Source: Candidatus Rokuibacteriota bacterium (lineage in GTDB: Bacteria; Methylomirabilota; Methylomirabilia; Rokubacteriales; CSP1-6). Taken from it: a DNA stretch of 64,000 bases. Shown in pieces: positions 43,380 through 52,579 of the stretch; the stretch's first letter is position 1; each line of letters starts with the position of its first letter. Where the stretch lies: positions 104,760-168,759 of the forward strand of contig QHTE01000049.1 of NCBI GenBank assembly GCA_003220685.1, in the 5' to 3' direction. The translations under genes were made by a program, and so were the position numbers. The notes beneath the pieces were generated by a model. That model saw only the letters and a list, made by a program, of their open reading frames with translations, ran no database searches and had not been told where the DNA came from.

Positions 43380-44402
43380 CTAGGACGGCAGGTACAAGTC
43401 CTGACGGACGCGCGAGAGAGCGTCAGTGACGTGACGAGCCGTCTCGTTGACGATCGAGATGACTTCGGGGTACGGCAGGCGGCGCGGACCCACGACGCCG
43501 AGGATCCCGATGACCTGGTCGCGGTAGAGATAGGTGGAGGTGATCATGGTGCACTCGCGCATCTCGGCGACGGGATTCTCCTCGCCGATCGTCACGTTCA
43601 CGCCCTCGCCGGCGGCGAGCTCGGTCATCAGGTCGGCCAGCCGCTCCTTCTGCTCGAAAGTCCGGAGCAGCTCGCGCGTCGTCTCGAGGTTCAGGAACTC
43701 GGGATGGTCGAGCATGTTGATCGCGCCGCTGACGTAGAGCGTGCGATCCCGCAGCACCGCGACGATCTGCTCGGTGACCGCGCGAGCCCGAATGTGCAGG
43801 GTGTCGAGCGGATCGCTGGGCTCCGCTTCCATGTCGACGACGTCCCGCACGGTTCGGCCGCGGTAGCGGCGGTTCAGCTCGCGTCCGATCGCGCGCACCT
43901 CGTCGGCGCCGAGCGTCGGATCGAGCGTCACCGCCCGCGCGGTGACCCAGCCCGCGTCGGTCACGAGCACCGCGAGCGCGCGGTCGTCCTCGAGCGGGAT
44001 CAGGTCGACCCGCGCCAGGGTCGTCTGCTGGAGCGGCGGCGCCAGCAGTAGGCCCGTCAGCTTCGTCGCGGTCGACAGGTGCGTGGACGTCCGCTCCATG
44101 AAGCCGTCGATGCCGGAGGGGCGCGGCGGCAGCGTATCGCCGGGCCGGACGCCCTTCGAGCTCGGCGGCGGGAAGGACTCCACGTAGAAGCGATAGGCCT
44201 TGTCGGTCGGCACGCGCCCCGCGCTCGTGTGCGGCTGGACGAGGTAGCCCATCTCCTCGAGGTCGGCCATGACGTTCCGGAGCGTCGCCGCCGAGAGATT
44301 CGGGAAGTGGCGGCGGGCCAGCACGCGAGAGCCGACGGGCTCCGTCGAGTCGACGTACTCGCGGATGACGGCCACGAGCACGTCGCGGTGTCGCGCATCC
44401 AT
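43380..44402 (-). CDS. hrcA: Heat-inducible transcription repressor HrcA
   Basis: 340-aa HrcA. The N-terminal winged helix reads MDARHRDVLVAVIREYVDST and EPVGSRVLARRHFPNLSAAT then LRNVMADLEEMGYLVQPHTSAGRVPTD; the GAF-like and C-terminal segments include VTIGEENPVAEMRECTMI and GVVGPRRLPYPEVISIV. HrcA normally represses chaperone operons at CIRCE sites, but no CIRCE sequence (TTAGCACTC-N9-GAGTGCTAA) is visible before hrcA or grpE. The ATG at 44402 is 9 nt after an extended -10, and there is no Shine-Dalgarno sequence. Confidence 0.96.
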   Translation of the reverse strand: MDARHRDVLVAVIREYVDSTEPVGSRVLARRHFPNLSAATLRNVMADLEEMGYLVQPHTSAGRVPTDKAYRFYVESFPPPSSKGVRPGDTLPPRPSGIDGFMERTSTHLSTATKLTGLLLAPPLQQTTLARVDLIPLEDDRALAVLVTDAGWVTARAVTLDPTLGADEVRAIGRELNRRYRGRTVRDVVDMEAEPSDPLDTLHIRARAVTEQIVAVLRDRTLYVSGAINMLDHPEFLNLETTRELLRTFEQKERLADLMTELAAGEGVNVTIGEENPVAEMRECTMITSTYLYRDQVIGILGVVGPRRLPYPEVISIVNETARHVTDALSRVRQDLYLPS

Positions 44403-44411
44403 TGTGGCGAA

Positions 44412-44420
44412 ATTATAGCA
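44412..44420 (-). promoter_or_regulatory. Extended -10 promoter of hrcA, predicted leaderless
   Basis: TGCTATAAT on the minus strand, with TATAAT at 44417-44412, embedded in the last codons of hemW. It ends 9 nt before the hrcA ATG, exactly as for grpE. No Shine-Dalgarno sequence and no CIRCE operator are present. Confidence 0.65.
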
Positions 44421-45705
44421 ATTCGACGAAGAGCGCGTCGGAGAGGAGGAACCCGGCCTCGCTGAGCCGCACGCGGTCGTCGACGTCGACCAGCAGCGCT
44501 CGAGCGCGCCAGCGCTCGACAAGGTCGCGGAGGCGGGCGTCGCCCCCCAGCCGCGTCTCGAGCAGCGCCGCGGGAATGCCGTCGGCGGTTCGCAGGCCGA
44601 GGATGAGCCGCTCGGCCAGGCGCTGCCCCTTCGACAGATGCTCGGAGGACGCGATCGGGAGCTCGCCGCCGGCGAGCGTCTCGCAGTAGCGCGGCGTGGC
44701 CTTGACGTTCGCGTAGCGCAGCCGGCCGACGAAGCCGCACGCGCCGGGTCCGGCGGCGAGATATTCGGCGGCGCGCCAGTAGATCTGGTTGTGGCGCGAG
44801 CGACGGCCCGGCCGCGCGTAGTTGGAGATCTCGTAGTGCTCCAGGCCGCGCGCCGCCGCGGCGCGCGCCAGGCGCCAGTACTGGTCGATCTGCGTGTCCT
44901 CGGTCGGCAGGCCCTCGACGCCAGCGGCGCCCCATAGGCTGCCGGCGTCCAGCGTCAGGCCGTAGGCGGAGAGGTGGTCCGGCTCCCAATCGAGCACCGC
45001 CTCGACGGCGCGCGTCCAGCCGTCGGGGTCGAGGCCCGGCAAGCCGTACATGAGGTCGACGCTCAGGTTGTCGCAGCCGGCCGCGCGGGCGGCCTCGAAG
45101 GCGACGCGGGCGCCACGCGCGTCGTGGAGCCGACCGAGGCGGGGCAGGATCGAGTCGTCGAGCGACTGTACGCCGAGGCTCAGCCGGTTGACGCCGGCCG
45201 CGCGGTAGCCGGCGAGCTTGTCGCGCGTCACGCTCTCGGGATTGCACTCGACCGTGACCTCGGCGTCGGCGGCGACGTCGAACCGGGCGCGGATCCGCGC
45301 GAGCACGGCGCCCAGCTCTTCGGCGGCCAGCAGCGAGGGCGTGCCGCCGCCGAAAAAAATCGTCGAGAGCCGCACGCGCGACGACCACGCGATCCCGCCG
45401 AGGAGGTCGATCTCGCGATGGAGCGCTTCGAGGTAGCGCGCCATCGTGCCGTCCTCGAGCGGCGCCGTGTTGAAGCTGCAGTAGCCGCACCGCTTCGCAC
45501 AGAACGGGACGTGGACGTAGAACCCCAGCTCCGTCGACTCGGGAGGATTGTCGGCCAGTGTCGACGACAGCGGAGCCAGTTCGGAAGGGTTGTCCGCGGA
45601 TGCGGAGCCGGGTCGCGTCTGTCTCAGGCCACCCTCGGTATGAGCCGGACTCATGGACCCCGCTACAACAACAGGGCGTTCGCGCGCCCCGCCAGTCTCA
45701 ATCAC
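44413..45705 (-). CDS. hemW: Radical SAM heme chaperone HemW (HemN-like), with a repeat-encoded N-terminal extension
   Basis: 430-aa HemW/HemN-like radical SAM protein. The core starts at LGFYVHVPFCAKRCGYCSF (about residues 60-78) with the CxxxCxxC cluster motif and IFFGGGTPSLL; NRLSLGVQSLDD and HYEISNYARPG follow, and the C-terminal winged helix is present. HemW delivers heme; it was once annotated as anaerobic coproporphyrinogen oxidase. The first roughly 58 residues are not family-like and come from a dispersed repeat (TEGGLRQTRPGSASADNP then a looser echo LADNPPEST). Starts available are GTG at 45705 and ATG at 45654. It follows lepB by 9 nt. Confidence 0.94.
   Translation of the reverse strand: MIETGGARERPVVVAGSMSPAHTEGGLRQTRPGSASADNPSELAPLSSTLADNPPESTELGFYVHVPFCAKRCGYCSFNTAPLEDGTMARYLEALHREIDLLGGIAWSSRVRLSTIFFGGGTPSLLAAEELGAVLARIRARFDVAADAEVTVECNPESVTRDKLAGYRAAGVNRLSLGVQSLDDSILPRLGRLHDARGARVAFEAARAAGCDNLSVDLMYGLPGLDPDGWTRAVEAVLDWEPDHLSAYGLTLDAGSLWGAAGVEGLPTEDTQIDQYWRLARAAAARGLEHYEISNYARPGRRSRHNQIYWRAAEYLAAGPGACGFVGRLRYANVKATPRYCETLAGGELPIASSEHLSKGQRLAERLILGLRTADGIPAALLETRLGGDARLRDLVERWRARALLVDVDDRVRLSEAGFLLSDALFVELL
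45587..45639. repeat. 53-bp dispersed repeat, copy 2 (hemW 5' coding region)
   Basis: On the minus strand this matches 17469-17521 at roughly 80 percent by eye. It is translated as TEGGLRQTRPGSASADNP in the N-terminal extension of HemW. Downstream, 45541-45560 carries a degenerate further echo (DNPPEST after DNPSE), suggesting the repeat unit once extended in tandem. Confidence 0.55.
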
Positions 45706-45714
45706 AGCCGGCGG

Positions 45715-46395
45715 TCAAGGTATATAGTTCGCCAGCCGCCACCAGCGGAGCCAGTGCCGGTCGCCATCCCACGACCAGTAGATGAGGAAGGCCTTACCTT
45801 TGATCTTGTCGCGCTTGACGAAGCCCCAGTAGCGGCTGTCCTGAGAGTTGTCGCGGTTGTCGCCCATCACGAAGTACGAGTCGGGGGGCACGATCGTGGG
45901 CTCGCAGCCGTAGGCGTACCCGCAGTAGGCGTCGCCGCCGCGCGCGCCGGAGTCGGCGAACTTCGTGTAGGGCTCGCTGAGTGGCTTGCCGTTGATGAGG
46001 ATCTGATGGCCGCGGACCTGCACGCGCTCACCCGGCGTCGCGACGATCCGCTTGATGAAGTCACGCTTTTCGTCTTGGGGGTAGCGGAACACGATGATGT
46101 CGCCCCGGTGCGGGTCGCGCAGCGACGGCAGGTGCAGCTCGGTCAGCGGCAGCTCGGGACCGTACAGGAACTTATTGACCAGGATGTAGTCGCCGACCAG
46201 CAACGTGTCCATCATCGAGCCGGACGGGATCGTGAACGCCTGCACCACGAGCGACCGGATGACGAGCGCCAGCAACACGGCGATCGCGATCGCCTCGGCG
46301 TACTCGCGAACGATGGATTTCCGGCGGCGCTTCGGCTCGACCGCCTCGGCCGGGAGCGCCGGATGGGCTTCGATCTCGATCTTCCGCTCGTCCAT
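45715..46395 (-). CDS. lepB: Signal peptidase I
   Basis: 226-aa membrane serine protease that removes Sec signal peptides. A single N-terminal anchor (about residues 34-54) follows a basic segment; the catalytic Ser is in TIPSGSMMDTLL (Ser 60) and the general-base Lys in KRDFIKRIVATPGE (Lys 115); the late box is MGDNRDNSQDSRYWGFV. Everything needed for activity is present. It lies 2 nt after lepA and 9 nt before hemW. The frame extends upstream but only through lepA. Confidence 0.96.
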   Translation of the reverse strand: MDERKIEIEAHPALPAEAVEPKRRRKSIVREYAEAIAIAVLLALVIRSLVVQAFTIPSGSMMDTLLVGDYILVNKFLYGPELPLTELHLPSLRDPHRGDIIVFRYPQDEKRDFIKRIVATPGERVQVRGHQILINGKPLSEPYTKFADSGARGGDAYCGYAYGCEPTIVPPDSYFVMGDNRDNSQDSRYWGFVKRDKIKGKAFLIYWSWDGDRHWLRWWRLANYIP

Positions 46396-46397
46396 GG

Positions 46398-48188
<1,791 letters not shown>

Positions 48189-48194
48189 CGGCTC

Positions 48195-48203
48195 AGTTTA
48201 ACA
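48195..48203 (-). promoter_or_regulatory. Extended -10 promoter of lepA, predicted leaderless
   Basis: TGTTAAACT on the minus strand (TGn plus TAAACT, 48200-48195) ends 6 nt before the ATG. The -35 region is weak. The distance places the start of transcription at or beside the start codon. Confidence 0.45.
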
Positions 48204-48250
48204 CGCGAGGTCGCAGCGCTCGGTGTCGGCGGCACCGCGCGTGTCGCCGC

Positions 48251-49336
48251 TCAGGCGGTGAGCGTCGCGCGCTCGGGAACGGTCGTGCCGGATGCGAGCA
48301 CGACATCGGGGCCCACGCGCGCGCCGTCGCCGATCCGCACGTCGGCGCCGAGCACGCAATCCTGGAGCACGGCGCCAGCGCCGACCTCGACCCGCTCCCA
48401 CAGGATCGCGCCCTCGACGCGCGCGTCCGGGCCGATGCGCGTCCCGTCGCCGATCACGGCGCCGGGCCCGACCCGACACCGCGAGCCCAGCACGACCCGC
48501 GCGCCGACTACGGCCGGCGGCACGATCCGAGCGGCCGGGTCGACGGTGGAGCCGCCGTCGAGCCAGATCCCGTCCCGGCGCTGTCCGGGGGGCGCCAGCG
48601 GCATCGCCGCGCGACCATGGAGCATGTCGAGCTGGGCGGCGCGGTACGCCGACGGATTGCCGATGTCGCGCCAGTATGCGGTCGGGCACCAGCCGAAGCA
48701 CGGGATGTTGTCGGCGATCAGCGCGGGAAAGAACTCGCGCTCGATCGAGCTCGGGCGATCGCGCGGGATCCGCGAGAGGAGCTCGGCGTCGATCAGGTAG
48801 ATGCCGGCGTTGATCGTGTTGGTCGTGATCTCCTCGTCGGCGGCCGGCTTCTCGCGGAAGGCGCGGAGCCGCCCGTCGGGTCCGGTCTCGACGAGCCCGT
48901 ACTGACGCGGATCCGGCACCGGCTGCAGATAGATCGTCGTGCGCGAGCCGCGCGTCTCGTGGAACCGGCGCATCTCGGTCAGATCGGGGTCGGTGAGAAT
49001 GTCGCCGTTCAGCACGAACAACGTCCCCGCGACCAGATCGGCGGCGTTGCGGACACCGCCGCCGGTGCCGAGCGGGTCGTCTTCGACGACGTAGCGGAGC
49101 CGGATACCGAGATGCTCGGCGTCGCCAAGGGCGGCGCGTACGTCGTCCACGCGGTAGGAGCACGCCAGGACGACGTCGGTGACGCCGTGGGCCCGTAGCA
49201 GCGCGAGCTGATACGCGAGGAAGGGACGGTTGAGGAGCGGAACGACGGGCTTCGCGCGCGCGAGCGTCAGCGGACGCAGGCGCGTTCCCTGGCCGCCGGC
49301 CAGAATGACCGCCTGCAGGGGAGGGGGTCCGGCCAC
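48251..49336 (-). CDS. Sugar-phosphate nucleotidyltransferase with left-handed beta-helix
   Basis: 361-aa nucleotidyltransferase of the mannose-1-phosphate guanylyl / glucose-1-phosphate thymidylyl type. The N-terminal domain carries VILAGGQGTRLRPLTLARAK and PVVPLLNRPFL, LGTGGGVRNAA and LNGDILTDPDL; YWRDIGNPSAYRAAQLDML marks the link to a C-terminal hexapeptide-repeat helix (VDPAARIVPPAVVGA, IGDGTRIGPDARV and so on). It supplies an activated sugar for surface polysaccharide; which sugar is uncertain. The start is GTG, overlapping the Trm112 stop by 1 nt. It is the last gene of a four-gene sugar cluster. Confidence 0.92.
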   Translation of the reverse strand: MAGPPPLQAVILAGGQGTRLRPLTLARAKPVVPLLNRPFLAYQLALLRAHGVTDVVLACSYRVDDVRAALGDAEHLGIRLRYVVEDDPLGTGGGVRNAADLVAGTLFVLNGDILTDPDLTEMRRFHETRGSRTTIYLQPVPDPRQYGLVETGPDGRLRAFREKPAADEEITTNTINAGIYLIDAELLSRIPRDRPSSIEREFFPALIADNIPCFGWCPTAYWRDIGNPSAYRAAQLDMLHGRAAMPLAPPGQRRDGIWLDGGSTVDPAARIVPPAVVGARVVLGSRCRVGPGAVIGDGTRIGPDARVEGAILWERVEVGAGAVLQDCVLGADVRIGDGARVGPDVVLASGTTVPERATLTA

Positions 49337-49506
49337 TACCTACCGGGCGACCAGGCCTCGGCCTCGCTGATGAGCATCACCGGGATCCCGTCGCGAATCG
49401 GGTACGCCTTGCGACAGGCGGGGCAGATGATCCGGGTCTCCTCGAAGAGGAGGTCCCCTTTGCACGCCGGACACGCGAGGATCGCTTTCAGCTCTTCGTC
49501 GATCAT
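49336..49506 (-). CDS. Trm112 family zinc-ribbon protein
   Basis: 56-aa protein with CPACKGDLLFEE (residues 11-14 give Cys-x-x-Cys) and a second pair in IICPACRKAYPIRDGIPVML, the Trm112/YcaR pattern. In archaea and eukaryotes Trm112 activates methyltransferases; bacterial YcaR-like proteins often neighbour lipid A or sugar genes. Here it lies between an epimerase (4-nt ATGA overlap) and the nucleotidyltransferase (1-nt overlap), so it is tightly coupled to them. Confidence 0.9.
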   Translation of the reverse strand: MIDEELKAILACPACKGDLLFEETRIICPACRKAYPIRDGIPVMLISEAEAWSPGR

Positions 49507-50432
49507 CGTTTCAGCTCCTTTCGGAACCAGGCGACGGTCTGGGTGAGGCCCTGGTCCAGCGGCGTCGTCGCGCTCCACCCCAGCAGCGACTTGGCGCGAG
49601 CCGCGTCGAGCAGGCTGCGACGCTGCTCGCCGGGTTTCGCCGGCCCGTGCTCGGCGGAGCGACGCACCTCCGTCAGCTGGGCGAGCCGCCGATAGAGCTC
49701 GTTGACGGTCGTCTCCGCGCCGGTGCCGATGTTCGCGACCCCGACGACGTCTGGGCTCGACACCGCGCGCGCGACCGCGTCGGCGACGTCGCCGACGTAC
49801 ACGTAGTCGCGCGTCTGCTCGCCGTCGCCGTTCACGATGCAGGGCGCGCCCGACAGCAGTCGCGACGTGAAAATCGCGATGACGCCGGCCTCGCCCGCGG
49901 GATCCTGCCGCGGGCCGTAGACGTTCGCCAGCCGAAGGGTCAAGGCGCGGCCCCCCGTCAACCCGGCCCAGCATTCGAGGTAGCGCTCGGCGGTGATCTT
50001 TGACACCCCGTAGGGTGAGCTGGGACGGAGCGGATGGTCTTCCGGGGTTGGCAAGACGTCCGTGTCTCCGTATCCGGCGCCCCCCGTCGACGTGTAGACG
50101 GCCCGGCGGACTCCGGCGCGGCGACACGCTTCCAGCAGGCCGATCGTTCCCAGAACGTTGACGCTCGCGTCAAAGCGCGGGTCGGTCACCGAGCGGGAGA
50201 CCGCAGCCTGGGCGGCGACGTGGACGACGACGGCCGGCCGAACCCCGGCGACTACGTCGTCGAGCCGCGCGTCGCGCAAATCGCACACGTGAAGTCGCGC
50301 TGCAGCCGGTACCCGGTCCCGCCGGCCCGTGGCCAGGTTGTCGACGACGTCCACGGTGTGACCGTCGGCGAGCAGGCGATCGACGACGTGGGAGCCGACG
50401 AAGCCGGCGCCGCCCGTGACGAGAACCCTCAC
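49503..50432 (-). CDS. NAD-dependent epimerase/dehydratase (UDP-glucose 4-epimerase-like)
   Basis: 309-aa extended short-chain dehydrogenase. [20 protein letters not shown] binds [27 protein letters not shown] and the catalytic Tyr-Lys in [13 protein letters not shown] are present, as is [19 protein letters not shown]. This set resembles UDP-glucose 4-epimerase and related proteins. The GTG start at 50432 overlaps the upstream epimerase stop (GTGA). It forms a cluster with the decarboxylase-like epimerase, Trm112 and the nucleotidyltransferase, so it likely makes nucleotide sugars for LPS or capsule. Confidence 0.93.
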   Translation of the reverse strand: MRVLVTGGAGFVGSHVVDRLLADGHTVDVVDNLATGRRDRVPAAARLHVCDLRDARLDDVVAGVRPAVVVHVAAQAAVSRSVTDPRFDASVNVLGTIGLLEACRRAGVRRAVYTSTGGAGYGDTDVLPTPEDHPLRPSSPYGVSKITAERYLECWAGLTGGRALTLRLANVYGPRQDPAGEAGVIAIFTSRLLSGAPCIVNGDGEQTRDYVYVGDVADAVARAVSSPDVVGVANIGTGAETTVNELYRRLAQLTEVRRSAEHGPAKPGEQRRSLLDAARAKSLLGWSATTPLDQGLTQTVAWFRKELKR

Positions 50433-51364
50433 GAGCGGAGCTTCTCCTGGAACCAGTCGACGGTCAGCCGCAGCCCCTCCTCGACGTCCACGCGCGGCTC
50501 CCACCCGAGCAACGAGCGCGCTCGGCTGATGTCGGGTTGTCGGACCTTGGGATCATCGATCGGCAGCGGGCGGAACACGATCTCACTGCGCGAGCCGGTG
50601 AGCCTGATGATGCGCTTGGCGAGGTCGAGCAACGTCATCTCGTGCGGGTTGCCGATGTTGACGGGCTCGTTGACCGGCGCCTGCATCAACCGCCAGAGAC
50701 CGTCGACGAGATCGCTGATGTACTGGAACGAGCGCGTCTGCGCGCCGTCGCCGAACACCGTGATCGGCGCGCCGGTCAGCGCCTGTCCCATGAAGGCGGG
50801 GATCGCGCGCCCGTCGTTCAACCGCATGCGTGGACCGAACGTGTTGAAGATCCGAACGATGCGCGTGTCGATCCCGTGGGCGCGATGGTACGCCATCGTG
50901 ATCGCTTCGCCAAAGCGTTTGGCTTCGTCGTATACGCCTCGCGGGCCGACCGGGTTGACGTGACCCCAGTAGTCCTCACGCTGCGGATGCACGAGCGGAT
51001 CGCCATAGACCTCCGAGGTCGAGGCCAGCAAGAAGCGCGCACCCTTGGCCTTCGCCACGCCGAGCGCCTTGTGTGTGCCGAGGGCCCCGACCTTCAAAGT
51101 CTGAATCGGCAGCTCCAGATAGTCACGGGGCGACGCCGGGCTGGCGAAGTGGAGGACCCAGTCGAGCGCGCCGTCGAGCTGGATGTACTCGGTGACGTCG
51201 TGCTCTACCAGCGTGAAGCCCCGTCGCGACTGGACGCCGATCAGATTGTCGCGTGACCCGGTGACGAAGTCGTCCATGCACACGACTTCCCAGCCCTGGT
51301 CCAGGAAAAAGTCGCAGAGGTGCGAGCCGATGAATCCCGCACCGCCAGTGATGAGCACTCGCAC
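50429..51364 (-). CDS. NAD-dependent epimerase/dehydratase, UDP-glucuronate decarboxylase (UXS)-like
   Basis: 311-aa sugar dehydratase. [20 protein letters not shown] binds [23 protein letters not shown], the catalytic region [31 protein letters not shown] and [16 protein letters not shown] closely follow UDP-xylose synthase-type proteins that decarboxylate UDP-glucuronate. The start is GTG without a strong ribosome-binding site; a promoter and a possible short upstream frame lie at 51373-51430. It heads the sugar cluster. Confidence 0.94.
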   Translation of the reverse strand: MRVLITGGAGFIGSHLCDFFLDQGWEVVCMDDFVTGSRDNLIGVQSRRGFTLVEHDVTEYIQLDGALDWVLHFASPASPRDYLELPIQTLKVGALGTHKALGVAKAKGARFLLASTSEVYGDPLVHPQREDYWGHVNPVGPRGVYDEAKRFGEAITMAYHRAHGIDTRIVRIFNTFGPRMRLNDGRAIPAFMGQALTGAPITVFGDGAQTRSFQYISDLVDGLWRLMQAPVNEPVNIGNPHEMTLLDLAKRIIRLTGSRSEIVFRPLPIDDPKVRQPDISRARSLLGWEPRVDVEEGLRLTVDWFQEKLRS

Positions 51365-51372
51365 GTCGATTC

Positions 51373-51414
51373 CTACGATCGAAGGACCGGCGGGCGGCCG
51401 AGGGAGTAGTTCAT
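51373..51414 (-). CDS. Possible 13-codon leader peptide upstream of the sugar cluster
   Basis: A 13-residue frame [13 protein letters not shown] ends 8 nt before the epimerase GTG. Its ATG lies 7 nt after the extended -10 TGCTATGAT, so it would be translated from the mRNA 5' end. The short frame could arise by chance. If real, its stop close to the next start could couple translation of the epimerase. Confidence 0.3.
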   Translation of the reverse strand: MNYSLGRPPVLRS

Positions 51415-51421
51415 TAATTTG

Positions 51422-51430
51422 ATCATAGCA
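51422..51430 (-). promoter_or_regulatory. Extended -10 promoter of the nucleotide-sugar cluster
   Basis: TGCTATGAT on the minus strand, with TATGAT at 51427-51422, between the ctaG stop (51435) and the short frame at 51373-51414. The predicted leader before the epimerase is about 50 nt. No -35 box is evident. Confidence 0.5.
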
Positions 51431-51434
51431 GAGG

Positions 51435-52256
51435 TCACCAGGGCGGTCGTTCCACGGCCGCGCCGAAGTCTTCCTCGTCCGCCTCGACGGCGACCCAGCG
51501 GAAGAAGACGACGGTGAACGCCACGAGCGGAATCACGCCGGCCGGCACCCACATGATGAGCCCGCCCAGACGCTGGTCGGCGAGCGGCGTGAGCGCGAAG
51601 AGCCGGGGCGCGGCCGCGTAGAACGGATAGAGCGCGTGCTCGGCGCCGGTGATCATCGCGGCGACGGCCGTCATCGGGATCCCGAACGCGAAGAGATAGA
51701 GGACCTGGGCTCCGTAGTGCAGGCGCGGGAGCAGGCCCGACGGCGACAGCACGGGCCACCACGCGATGAGCGCCGTCGCCATCAGCGCCAGGTGCTCGAC
51801 GACGTGCACCCGGTGATGCGCGAGCGCGGCGCCGTAGGGACCCGGCAGGTGCCAGCCGATCAGCGCCACCGCGTAGAGCGCGAGCGCGGGCACCGGCCGC
51901 GTCGCGGTGCGGAGCAGCGCGCCGAGCGCGCGTGCGCGCGTCAGACGACGCACGAGCGCGTCGGCCATCCACCGCTCCGTGCCGGCGAGCAGCAACGGAG
52001 GGACGACGAGGGTCAGCAGGAGGTGCTGCACCATGTGAGCGCTGAACAGGTAGTAGTCGCTCAGATCGTGCAGGGGACCGTTCAGCGCGACGAGCAGCAC
52101 GAGCAGCGCGGCGGCGAACCGCGCCGGGCGCTGGATCGAGGCGCGCGGGCCGCGCGCCCACGCGACCGCGTAGATCAGCGCCGCGACGCCGACCAGGAGC
52201 ACCACGTCGGCGTGGACCTCGCCCGACGTCCACGCGAAGGGCGGCGGGGCGCTCAT
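51435..52256 (-). CDS. ctaG: Cytochrome c oxidase assembly factor CtaG (caa3 type)
   Basis: 273-aa membrane protein with about seven helices, of the caa3_CtaG family needed for copper insertion into caa3 oxidase. [20 protein letters not shown] is the first helix; [20 protein letters not shown] contains the conserved His-Met-x-x-His motif, and [17 protein letters not shown] another His pair. [13 protein letters not shown] is near the end. It overlaps the subunit IV gene by 1 nt and is the last gene of the oxidase operon. Confidence 0.92.
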   Translation of the reverse strand: MSAPPPFAWTSGEVHADVVLLVGVAALIYAVAWARGPRASIQRPARFAAALLVLLVALNGPLHDLSDYYLFSAHMVQHLLLTLVVPPLLLAGTERWMADALVRRLTRARALGALLRTATRPVPALALYAVALIGWHLPGPYGAALAHHRVHVVEHLALMATALIAWWPVLSPSGLLPRLHYGAQVLYLFAFGIPMTAVAAMITGAEHALYPFYAAAPRLFALTPLADQRLGGLIMWVPAGVIPLVAFTVVFFRWVAVEADEEDFGAAVERPPW

Positions 52257-52579
52257 CAGCGGCCGAACACCAGAAAGGCCCCCGTCAGCGTCATCAGCGC
52301 CACCGCGAGCCCCGAGGCGAGGAGCAGCGGCCCCACGAACAGGAACGTGGGCACGCGCGACTCGTATCGGAGGTGCATGAAGTACATCGCGACCAGCGCG
52401 AACTTGGCCATCGACATCGCCAGCAGCAGCGGCACGACGATCGGCGCGAGCCGCCGGACGTAGATCACGCCGACCTCGAGCGCCGTCACGACGGTCAGCA
52501 CGAGCGCCACCCGGAGGTAGGTCCCGACCGTCGGCTGCTCGTGGCCCCGCGGCTCCTCGCTCGCCGGATGTCTCGCCAT
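52256..52579 (-). CDS. Cytochrome c oxidase subunit IV (CoxD/CyoD type)
   Basis: 107-aa membrane protein with three helices, the prokaryotic cytochrome c oxidase subunit IV. TYLRVALVLTVVTALEVGVI, then SMAKFALVAMYFMHLRYESR and FVGPLLLASGLAVALMTLTG match the family. The ATG at 52579 overlaps the coxA-coxC stop by one base (TGATG), and its stop overlaps ctaG in the same way, so the whole operon appears translationally coupled. Confidence 0.88.
   Translation of the reverse strand: MARHPASEEPRGHEQPTVGTYLRVALVLTVVTALEVGVIYVRRLAPIVVPLLLAMSMAKFALVAMYFMHLRYESRVPTFLFVGPLLLASGLAVALMTLTGAFLVFGR

Noticed and set aside
43179..44430. CIRCE operators near hrcA and grpE
   Set aside because: I looked for TTAGCACTC and GAGTGCTAA pairs near both promoters and found none.
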